From Aestuariibacter sp. GS-14 (lineage in GTDB: Bacteria > Pseudomonadota > Gammaproteobacteria > Enterobacterales > Alteromonadaceae): a DNA stretch of 64,000 nt. Location of the stretch: contig NZ_VHIP01000008.1 in the NCBI RefSeq assembly GCF_006494365.1, positions 124,001-188,000 on the forward strand, written 5' to 3'. Shown here piece by piece: positions 43,367-50,854 of the stretch. A model generated the notes under the pieces. The model was not told the origin of the DNA. It made no database searches and saw nothing but the letters and a program-made list of their open reading frames with translations. Both the position numbers and the translations under genes were made by a program. Each line of letters starts with the position of its first letter. The stretch's first letter is position 1.

Positions 43367-44037
43367 TGGCGTTTAAACTTACTGTTGCCGAATGTCTTTT
43401 CCCCTGAATCGAGAACTGTAAATCGCTCGACAGTCAAAACAGAGGGGGCATTAGGGTTAACGGAAAATTCCAGCCGTTTCTGATGATTAACAGAAAAATC
43501 TGGATGCCAAATGGTTACGGTAGGCGATGAACTTGTCAAGTCTGCCATGCCCTGTTGGTTTGTTGTCCACACCGGGCTGTTATCCCTGATATATATAAAC
43601 CCCACCATAGAATCATGGATATTGCAGCCAAGTACTACAATACCGGGCTTATCAAATTTAACCGGTGCTGCATTATTACCCGAATAGAGTTTTATTTCGA
43701 AAGGATGGGGTTCAGAAAAACTGTAAACATGGTGGCGAATATTGTCGCTGTTGGGAAACACTACCCGTTGTCCTTGTTGAATAACCAAAATTTTGGGTAA
43801 GAACTGTTTATCAACCTGGTCCATTATGGCCAGAGTTTCAGGAGCAACCGATTTTTCATTATCCTTTTGCGGTTGGAGCAAACTGATAACGGCATCAACA
43901 TAAGGGATACCCTGTTGGTCGACTATCGTAATGGTCGCCGCGCGACCTGAAAAAGCAATCAGCCCACTTAAACCGGCAGTTAATGCGCATAACACTAATA
44001 ATTTAAGTTGTCGGATTCGTTTTGGCATAACAACCAT
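43363..44037 (-). CDS. periplasmic cupredoxin-like protein (methylamine-utilisation type)
   Basis: A protein of 224 residues with a signal peptide (LLVLCALTAGLSGLIAFSGRAA). The mature part has a cupredoxin domain: a first ligand in NIRHHVYSF and the Cys-His-Met cluster GCNIHDSMVGF, so a type 1 or similar copper site is likely. About 60 extra residues at the C-terminus look like a carboxypeptidase-regulatory beta-module. It is the first gene of the operon and may supply the redox or copper signal sensed by the following protein. The start is uncertain: GTG 44067, ATG 44037 or ATG 44028; I used 44037. Confidence 0.82.
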   Translation of the reverse strand: MVVMPKRIRQLKLLVLCALTAGLSGLIAFSGRAATITIVDQQGIPYVDAVISLLQPQKDNEKSVAPETLAIMDQVDKQFLPKILVIQQGQRVVFPNSDNIRHHVYSFSEPHPFEIKLYSGNNAAPVKFDKPGIVVLGCNIHDSMVGFIYIRDNSPVWTTNQQGMADLTSSSPTVTIWHPDFSVNHQKRLEFSVNPNAPSVLTVERFTVLDSGEKTFGNSKFKRQ

Positions 44038-44508
44038 TGTGCTTCGCAAATTGAGAAACTTAACCACTAAAAATCCAAGGCAGTTTTGGGCAAATCTAAC
44101 TACGATAAATTATAGAAGTTTTCTGAGATATCAATATATTTAGGAAGATACGAGTAAATCCCTGATGTTAGGTATAGTATAATTCTACGGATTTACAATC
44201 ATAGTAGATATTGGACTTTCTGCCTTTACAAAGTAATCGAATGTGCAAAGAATCTGACCACTACAGCATGCGGTTCTATGATCCCAGTGGATTTCAAAAA
44301 TCAAACTTCATGTTGCGTCTTTTTCGTCTTATAAGTCCGGATTTATTTAAGTATTCCGATATGCGATGCTTAAAATTTACTCGCTTCAAAGCAATAAATC
44401 AGTTACTTTAATTTTAGGTTGCATAGTGCTTTAATCATCATTACCACCTGCTTCACCTTCTCTGAACAACTGATATATCAATGCACTTAATTTACATGGA
44501 CGTACAAT
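44038..44508. other. AT-rich intergenic region, divergent promoters
   Basis: 471 AT-rich bases between the divergent cupredoxin operon and the unknown lipoprotein gene. Several TATAAT-like hexamers (about 44174-44182) could serve either side. A 66-codon frame at 44211-44411 lacks a ribosome binding site and is not accepted as a gene. Confidence 0.4.
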
Positions 44509-46011
44509 ATGAGAATTTTAATCTCGATAGTATTTTTGTTGAGTTCAACAGCTCTGTTAAACGGGTGCTTCTTGACTGATAAGCCGGTAAGTAACAAAAA
44601 TTACACGCTTGTTTTTAAAAACCAACCAGACTTACGGAATATAGAAACATATGATGTTACCAATACTAAAATGTTTTTTAGCGATCTTAAAAAAAGTGAC
44701 TTTTATTTATCTGGCTCACCTTCCAATATAGATTTAACTGACGTCAAGAAATTAGCGGAAGAAAATATCATCACCTACTCCGAATATCTACTTGTATCAA
44801 AATACTGGGATAGCGAGATTCCTAGTCCAGTTCCCACGTTTCTATCTTTTCAGCAAGATCAAGATAACAGCTGTTTTGCCGTCAGAATCGAACAACGTCC
44901 TGAGTACTATTTACGTCAGTCTAATAAAAAAACTTATGCAGATAATTCTGTTATGAGCGTGCATGGATTAGCAAATGGTAAGTATGCGGTAATATCGCTA
45001 TACAGCCGAACTAAAAACAGTAATTGTACTCATGACACGGATCAGAAAGAAATTGTGACCGTGATGCTTGAAGTACGAGGAAATACTCTGAGTATTCACG
45101 AAAACATGAACAGTTGGTTAGAAGATAAAATCGAAAGTGGTGCATACAAAAGCCGTTTTTTTAGTAATGCACTTGGAAGAGAAAGCATAGATAAAGGTAA
45201 TGCTGATAAGCCAATAGATGTATTTGTCATAAATTCAGATAAAGTTTGGAATGATTACATACAAGAAACAAATTATAGCTTCGAGCCAAGTATCATTATG
45301 GGAGAGGTTGAATATGACGTTAGAGCATTGTGGAAAATTAAGCATACTTTGGTTAGCTATACCAAAAAGCTGGAATCTGAACGGGAGACATTGGCGCAAG
45401 AAAAAAGGCGTCAGGAAGAAGCCAAGAAAAGAGAAGCTGAGGCACTTGCACGCAAACATCGAGAACAAGAGGCGGCTATTCAGGCTTCCAGGTTAAAAGG
45501 TAACCGGGATTACTACCTGGTTTTGTATACTGAAGATCAACTAGAACTTTCCCATGAAATACTCACCAGTGCCACATTTAAAGAATATAAATCAAAAGTA
45601 CTAAGAAGAAGAACTCTAAAGCGGTTGCCAACGTCCGTAGACATTACAAGGTTACCTTACGTTGGTACGTCTTACTTTAATGAGTTTGAACAGGTCTTTT
45701 ATACTACCTCAACCATACAAACTTACGGCAACTGTTTCAAATACATTGAAACCGGCAAACTAAAAGGCGGCCGACTAGTTCCGGTTGAGATTTCGCAGTT
45801 TTCGATGAGAGATAAGGTATTTAGGATTGAGCAAGGCGGAGAAGATATGCAGGTGTGTACCTATGGCTCTGTAAATGTAGACACCTGTGAGATTACAAAA
45901 TGTAAACAGTATGGAGAAAGAAAAAAAGCTATCTCCTCTCTCCTTTTTTACGATCTGGGCGATGCCAAAACTATTTTCAACTACTACGCAGAAGGCTATC
46001 CCTTCGAATAA
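44509..46011 (+). CDS. unknown lipoprotein with internal coiled coil, AT-rich
   Basis: A protein of 500 residues with a lipoprotein signal (ILISIVFLLSSTALLNGC; Cys20). Residues 25-275 look beta/alpha mixed, with two cysteines in SNCTHD and NSCFAV. A charged coiled coil rich in Lys/Glu/Arg (about 282-325) leads to a C-terminal domain with four cysteines (GNCFKYI, MQVCTYG, DTCEITKC). The family is not recognised. Base composition is clearly more AT-rich than its neighbours, so it was probably gained by transfer. The ribosome binding site is weak. It stands alone, with 561 bases of non-coding DNA after it. Confidence 0.75.
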   Translation: MRILISIVFLLSSTALLNGCFLTDKPVSNKNYTLVFKNQPDLRNIETYDVTNTKMFFSDLKKSDFYLSGSPSNIDLTDVKKLAEENIITYSEYLLVSKYWDSEIPSPVPTFLSFQQDQDNSCFAVRIEQRPEYYLRQSNKKTYADNSVMSVHGLANGKYAVISLYSRTKNSNCTHDTDQKEIVTVMLEVRGNTLSIHENMNSWLEDKIESGAYKSRFFSNALGRESIDKGNADKPIDVFVINSDKVWNDYIQETNYSFEPSIIMGEVEYDVRALWKIKHTLVSYTKKLESERETLAQEKRRQEEAKKREAEALARKHREQEAAIQASRLKGNRDYYLVLYTEDQLELSHEILTSATFKEYKSKVLRRRTLKRLPTSVDITRLPYVGTSYFNEFEQVFYTTSTIQTYGNCFKYIETGKLKGGRLVPVEISQFSMRDKVFRIEQGGEDMQVCTYGSVNVDTCEITKCKQYGERKKAISSLLFYDLGDAKTIFNYYAEGYPFE

Positions 46012-46507
46012 AAAGTAATATGTAGCATAACCCAGACCCAAAGACTTTTCTAAAATGTAGTGGTCAAGTATATCTGGCCACGGTTTTATTGGTTTCCCAG
46101 TAAATATCTTCCTTTTAGTTAGACGGTAGTCCAGCATTCTTTGAATGCGGTCGATAGCGACTATAATACCTATATTTAATTTGTTATTAGTTCTCTTGCG
46201 TCTATAAACACTAAGCACCCGATGATCCCCACATTCCTTTGTGGGCAAATAACGGCTAGCAATAGCCGTAGACGCACACTAAAAGTCCGTTATGGAGTGC
46301 TAAGTAGCCATGATTGCATGATGTTGTTGAAGGCCGCTTTTCGCTCAAAGCTGTCATTAGAATTGCCACAAACTAATGACTTCTATACGCACATAACCCC
46401 CTTCCAGAATTATCCAACTACTTACCTCAAAATCGATATCAGTCAAATGAGACGATTTATCAATCTTTATGAGATTCCACACCTCTCAATCTAACCGCGA
46501 AAATACA
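46012..46507. other. AT-rich intergenic region with a cluster of hairpins
   Basis: No credible gene. At 46198-46275 an outer stem GCGTCT/AGACGC encloses two hairpins, CCCACA/TGTGGG (about 46229-46246) and ACGGCTA/TAGCCGT (46252-46269); ATAACGG (46249-46255) can alternatively pair with CCGTTAT (46288-46294). The layout resembles a structured RNA or a recombination site. Nature unknown. Confidence 0.45.
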
Positions 46508-46521
46508 TTGATCTGGATCAA
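46508..46521. promoter_or_regulatory. perfect FNR (EtrA/Anr) box before gbsR-cydAB
   Basis: TTGATCTGGATCAA is a perfect match to TTGAT-N4-ATCAA. A -10-like TAATTT at 46542-46547 puts the start near 46555, so the box centre would be at about -41, the class II activating position. It controls the gbsR-cydA-cydB unit and predicts induction at low oxygen. Confidence 0.8.
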
Positions 46522-46572
46522 GTTCAGGATTAAACTTTCAGTAATTTCTGAAACTTCAGCAAGGAACATAAA

Positions 46573-47124
46573 ATGAAAATGTCACCGCTTGTCACATCTG
46601 CTGTGATGCACTTTGGTGAAATGGGCAGTCGCTGGGGATTTAATCGCACGGTAGGCCAAATGCTTGCGCTAATTGTGCTGCACGAAGAGCCACTGGCAGC
46701 CCAGGAAATCGCCGATGCACTGAGCATTTCGAGGGGCAATACCAGTATGGGGCTGAAAGAACTGCAATCCTGGCAGTTAATTAAGCAGCACCATGTACCC
46801 GGAGAGCGCAAGGAGTTCTATATTCCAGCGGGATCAATTTGGGTGCTGGCCAATAGGGTATTTGAAGAGCGCCGAAAGCGCGAAATCGACCCTACCTTAT
46901 CGTTACTCAGGGATTTAATGATGGAGTCTCCCAATAGTGAGCAAGACAGCAATGTACAAGCCCGCTTAAACGAAATTCACGATTTGTTGGAGTCGGTAAC
47001 GGCATGGTCGCAGGAGCTGCAAAACCTGGGCCCCGATAAACTGGCAACGTTAATGAAACTGGGTGCTGGTGTAGGCCGCATTCTTGAACTCAAAGACAAA
47101 CTTCTTCCCGGAAAATCAGCCTGA
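46573..47124 (+). CDS. GbsR/MarR-type transcriptional regulator
   Basis: A protein of 183 residues with a winged helix-turn-helix: ALIVLHEEPLAAQEIADALSI followed by SRGNTSMGLKELQSWQLI and the wing HVPGERKEFYI, as in GbsR-type regulators. The C-terminal helical part has no cysteines, so it is not an obvious redox sensor. AAGGAACAT precedes the ATG. It is the first gene of the cydAB unit (13-base gap to cydA), so it may adjust oxidase expression in response to an unknown ligand. Confidence 0.88.
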   Translation: MKMSPLVTSAVMHFGEMGSRWGFNRTVGQMLALIVLHEEPLAAQEIADALSISRGNTSMGLKELQSWQLIKQHHVPGERKEFYIPAGSIWVLANRVFEERRKREIDPTLSLLRDLMMESPNSEQDSNVQARLNEIHDLLESVTAWSQELQNLGPDKLATLMKLGAGVGRILELKDKLLPGKSA

Positions 47125-47137
47125 TCAGGAGGCGATT

Positions 47138-48499
47138 GTGGACGCATTCTTATTATCACGACTTCAGTTTGCACTGAATATTAGCTTTCATATTTTATTC
47201 CCTACTATCACCATCGCGCTTGGATGGTTTTTGTTTTATTTCAAATTGCGCTCAAACCTGTCGCACCATCCGGTATGGATGCGTATTTACCGTTTTTGGG
47301 TAAGGGTATTTGCGCTTACCTTTGCGCTGGGCGTGGTATCGGGCGTTACCATGTCGTTTCAGTTTGGCACCAACTGGCCGGGTTTTATGGAAAAAGCAGG
47401 CAACGTAGCCGGACCGTTATTAGGTTATGAAGTACTTACTGCGTTCTTTTTAGAAGCTACCTTTTTGGGCATTATGCTATTTGGTATTCGAAAGGTGCCT
47501 AACTGGCTGCACACGCTGGCTACCTTTGTGGTAGCGGCTGGTACTACGCTGTCGGCGTTCTGGATCCTGTCGCTGAATAGCTGGATGCAAACTCCGCAGG
47601 GTCATGAAGTCATCGACGGTGTGATATACGCCAAAGACTGGTATGCCATTATTTTTAATCCCTCATTCCCCTACCGGTTTGCACACATGTTGCTGGCATC
47701 AGGATTAACCGCCAGCTTCCTGATTGCGGGCTTGTCTGCCTACCGTATTTACAAGGGCGACAATAAAATTGCGCCCAAACTGGCATTGAAAACCGCCACC
47801 TATACCGCAGCAGTGTTAATCCCCTTACAGATACTGGCAGGTGATATGCACGGCCTGAATACGCTGGAACATCAGCCACAGAAAATTGCCGCAATGGAAG
47901 GCGTGTGGCACACCGAACAAGGTGCCCCGCTGTTGTTGTTTGCCATTCCCGACGCGGAAAGTAAAACCAATCACTTCGAGATTGCCATTCCCAACATGGC
48001 GAGTTTTATTCTTACTCATGATGTGAATGGCGAAATTAAAGGTTTGAACGAGTTTGAAGGTAAGCATCCACCGGTGGCACCGGTGTTCTATTCATTCCGG
48101 ATCATGTTGGGCATGGGTATGCTTATGTTGTTTGCCGCCTGGTGCGGCACCTACTGGCTGCTTCGTAAAGACGCCCTTCCCGACTGGCTGATAAAAGTCT
48201 TTATTGGCATGAGCTTCAGCGGCTGGATAGCCACGCTGGCAGGCTGGTACGTTACCGAAGTTGGCCGCCAGCCTTATTTGGTAAGTGGCGTACTCACTAC
48301 CCAGGATGCGGTAACCGGTCTGCCACCGGCAAACATTGCCCTGTCGTTCTCGCTGTATGCTGCATTGTATGGTGTATTGCTGATTGCCTACATACGCACG
48401 CTTATGCTGATGTGCCGCAAGTCGGTGGGCATTGAAGAAATCTCGGCTGAAGAGCGCGCGCAGGCCAAACTGCCCCTCTCCCCCCTACAGGCGAACTAG
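47138..48499 (+). CDS. cydA: cytochrome bd-type quinol oxidase subunit I (CydA), short Q-loop
   Basis: A protein of 453 residues, shorter than E. coli CydA because the Q-loop is of the short form, as in cyanide-insensitive oxidases (CioA). Haem ligands appear in ISFHILFP (His of b595) and RFAHMLLAS (His of b558); GRQP and the quinol-site segment are present. It oxidises quinol and reduces O2 with high affinity in the inner membrane. The frame is open upstream, but AGGAGG five bases before the GTG at 47138 and the conserved N-terminus show that GTG is the start. Confidence 0.95.
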   Translation: MDAFLLSRLQFALNISFHILFPTITIALGWFLFYFKLRSNLSHHPVWMRIYRFWVRVFALTFALGVVSGVTMSFQFGTNWPGFMEKAGNVAGPLLGYEVLTAFFLEATFLGIMLFGIRKVPNWLHTLATFVVAAGTTLSAFWILSLNSWMQTPQGHEVIDGVIYAKDWYAIIFNPSFPYRFAHMLLASGLTASFLIAGLSAYRIYKGDNKIAPKLALKTATYTAAVLIPLQILAGDMHGLNTLEHQPQKIAAMEGVWHTEQGAPLLLFAIPDAESKTNHFEIAIPNMASFILTHDVNGEIKGLNEFEGKHPPVAPVFYSFRIMLGMGMLMLFAAWCGTYWLLRKDALPDWLIKVFIGMSFSGWIATLAGWYVTEVGRQPYLVSGVLTTQDAVTGLPPANIALSFSLYAALYGVLLIAYIRTLMLMCRKSVGIEEISAEERAQAKLPLSPLQAN

Positions 48500-48508
48500 G
48501 AGAAAACC

Positions 48509-49519
48509 ATGCCTTTCGAATCACTTTCTGCCGAAGCGCTGGGCAACATTTATGTTGGCTTACTGGGGCTGGCTGTATTGCTGTATGCCATTCTTGATGG
48601 CTATGACTTAGGGGTTGGCGTGCTGTTTCCTCCCCGAAACGAAACATTCAAAGATGACATGGTGGCGTCTATCGGGCCCTACTGGGATGCCAACGAAACC
48701 TGGCTGGTATTGGCGGTTGGGTTATTGCTTATTGCCTTTCCGCAAGCGCATAGTGCGATACTGCAAACCTTATACCTGCCTGCCACCTTTATGCTGATTG
48801 GATTGATTTTGCGCGGTGTATCATTTGATTTCAGAGCCAAAGTGCCGCAAACCAAGAAGCGCAAATGGGATACCTGCTTTAAGTACGGCTCGTTACTTAC
48901 TACCTTATCGCAAGGCTATATGCTGGGTATATGGGTTACTGGCTTACGCACCGATTGGTACGCACAAGGCTTTGCCCTACTTGCCGCGTTTGGCGTAACC
49001 GCAGCCTATGCGTTTATTGGTGCATGCTGGCTGATCCTCAAAACAGAAGGCGAATTGCAGGCCAAAGCATTTTATTGGGCAAAGCGTTGCCTGATGATTC
49101 TGGCTGGCGGGATTATAGCGGTGAGTTTTATAAACCTTACTCTGCATGAAAATGTGCGTGAGCTTTGGCTGGAAAGCCCGTTGGGACTGGTGTTAATGCT
49201 TATTCCGTTGGCGTGTTTTGGGTTACTGCTATTGTGCGGCATTGTACTGCAAAAACTCCCCAAAGCAGGTGGGCGCGGCGAATGGCTACCTTTTGCACTG
49301 GCACTTCTGGTATTTGTGCTGTGCTTCACTGCCTTTGGCATTAGTTATTATCCCTACGTGGTACCCGGTAAACTCACCATTATGGATGCCCTGAGTGATC
49401 CGGACTCACTGCGCTTTCTGTTGGTAGGCGTGGTAGTGGTTGTGCCCTGCATATTGCTTTACACCGTATGGGTATACCGAATATTTGCAGGTAAATCTGA
49501 AAAACTGGCGTACTACTGA
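48509..49519 (+). CDS. cydB: cytochrome bd-type quinol oxidase subunit II (CydB)
   Basis: An integral membrane protein of 336 residues with about eight helices. The N-terminal region LLYAILDGYDLGVGVLFP and the following NETWLVLAVG are CydB signatures. It binds with CydA to form the oxidase. GGAG precedes the ATG, nine bases after the cydA stop. No cydX-like small gene is visible between the stop and the terminator. Confidence 0.95.
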   Translation: MPFESLSAEALGNIYVGLLGLAVLLYAILDGYDLGVGVLFPPRNETFKDDMVASIGPYWDANETWLVLAVGLLLIAFPQAHSAILQTLYLPATFMLIGLILRGVSFDFRAKVPQTKKRKWDTCFKYGSLLTTLSQGYMLGIWVTGLRTDWYAQGFALLAAFGVTAAYAFIGACWLILKTEGELQAKAFYWAKRCLMILAGGIIAVSFINLTLHENVRELWLESPLGLVLMLIPLACFGLLLLCGIVLQKLPKAGGRGEWLPFALALLVFVLCFTAFGISYYPYVVPGKLTIMDALSDPDSLRFLLVGVVVVVPCILLYTVWVYRIFAGKSEKLAYY

Positions 49520-49586
49520 GTCTGCCAGATGCAAGAAGAAAACAACAAGAATTAACCAACGAAAAGTAATCAGCGAGACGTAAGCA

Positions 49587-49617
49587 GGGAGAGGTGGCAC
49601 TCACCTCTCCCGCTTTT
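49587..49617 (+). terminator. cydAB terminator
   Basis: GGGAGAGGTG and CACCTCTCCC form a 10-bp stem with a 5-base loop, followed by GCTTTTA, about 70 bases after the cydB stop. Confidence 0.85.
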
Positions 49618-49675
49618 ACCCGTAAAGTGCAAACTCAATCTATAACGACGGCCGTTCAATAACGTTCGTGCGTAG

Positions 49676-50347
49676 TTAGTAGCTGCGACGCTTGGTGTCG
49701 TGGTGGCTCGCACCGAAAATGGATTTCATCTGGTTGGCAAAGGCCACAAATTTTTCACGAACTGTGCGCTTAATAGCAATGTCTACACCGCCCATCAGCA
49801 CAAAGCCTTCTACCGTAATGGTAGGCGCCTGACGGTCGGCAATCGACGACGTTTTGTTATCCACTCCGCCCATAATACAAAAGGTTTTGGTAACCACATT
49901 CACGTTTTCGGGTACTTTAATGTCGGTACCGCCCATCACGCATAATACTTTTACCGTAACGTGCTGCGCGCGGAATTCGGCATCGGTAAAATCAAGCGTG
50001 GTACCGCCCATAAAGTCGATCACCCGGATCTCGCGAGGTACTGTCCAGCGTCCGCCGCGATCCGATCCCCCCATTATATTCACAATGGTATCGCGCTCAG
50101 GCACTTCACCGGTTGCATACTTAACACTGAACTTGTGTTCTTTTTCGCGACTGTAGTCACCGTCTACCTGCAGCGTGAGATCGGCAGCTAACGCCACAAT
50201 TTCATGGTGATCCTTACTTGCCATGGCCTGGTCTAATCGTCGCTCGAAGGCTTCCACCGAAATCACGCCATGACTGTAGTGATAAATCAGTTTGTCGATC
50301 ACTTCTTCGCGTACTTGCTCGATTGGACGGTCTTCCAGTTTCACCAT
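49676..50347 (-). CDS. DUF1707 plus LiaF-like C-terminal domain protein
   Basis: A protein of 223 residues without membrane helices or signal peptide. Residues 10-70 are a DUF1707-like helical part (IDKLIYHYSHGVISVEAFERR). Residues 85-205 form a beta-rich toastrack/LiaF-like domain with repeated IMGGSDRGG, FMGGTTLD, VMGGTDI, IMGGVDN and LMGGVDI strand turns. In Gram-positives LiaF-type domains sense cell-wall stress; the role here is unknown. AAGGAAAC before the ATG at 50345-50347 sets the start. It is a monocistronic gene facing away from the TonB receptor gene. Confidence 0.85.
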   Translation of the reverse strand: MVKLEDRPIEQVREEVIDKLIYHYSHGVISVEAFERRLDQAMASKDHHEIVALAADLTLQVDGDYSREKEHKFSVKYATGEVPERDTIVNIMGGSDRGGRWTVPREIRVIDFMGGTTLDFTDAEFRAQHVTVKVLCVMGGTDIKVPENVNVVTKTFCIMGGVDNKTSSIADRQAPTITVEGFVLMGGVDIAIKRTVREKFVAFANQMKSIFGASHHDTKRRSY

Positions 50348-50854
50348 GACAGTTTCCTTTAATGTTGTGTTGCGTAACTTGCGCGTTATCATTACTACGT
50401 GGTTTGGAAGCAAAGTCCACACCAAAAATAAAAACATTACGAATCAATAACCTAACAAACACCCATTTGCAGCTAGCTGAATGATTTCGCCACATTTTAG
50501 TCAAACTGGCTGATGCTTGGTGTGCGATACACTGTTTAATAACGCAACGCGCTGTTGTTTTACTCATCATACGCGGTGAATTAAACAGTGTCCTGCCTGC
50601 GAAAATTGCACTACTACTTTAGCATCAGCCCACTGCGCTTCTGGTTGTAGCCAATAGTACAACCACAAAAAACCGGGAACTTTTCCCGGCTAAGCCGGGG
50701 AACATTTCCATATATACCGGCTGCGAAAATTCTCATACTTAACGGTACACACAATAAGTATTCACCCTATATGCACGTTCACCGCATAACGCGTTAACAG
50801 AACAATGCCATACACGTGCAATGTGGAAAAGAGTGAGAAGAAGCTGGACACACA
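50348..50854. other. divergent promoter region with alternative hairpins
   Basis: 507 bases between divergent genes. At 50673-50689 CCGGGAA-N3-TTCCCGG is followed on the minus strand by TTTTTT, a good leftward terminator with no leftward gene upstream of it. The same TTCCCGGC (50683-50690) can pair instead with GCCGGGGAA (50694-50702). No Fur box was found. Confidence 0.5.

Noticed and set aside
44211..44411. Plus-strand frame of 66 codons upstream of the AT-rich lipoprotein gene
   Set aside because: Starts at a frame with no ribosome binding site, in AT-rich DNA where random short frames occur.
45775..46248. Minus-strand frame of 157 codons overlapping the lipoprotein gene end
   Set aside because: Mostly antisense to the 500-residue gene; no start signal and no transposase motif could be recognised.
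46198..46300. Integron attC site
   Set aside because: The region has stems, but no paired RYYYAAC/GTTRRRY cores in the attC arrangement, and no integrase of the integron type is nearby.
46222..46494. Plus-strand frame of 90 codons before gbsR
   Set aside because: It runs across the hairpin cluster, has no ribosome binding site and no recognisable protein features.
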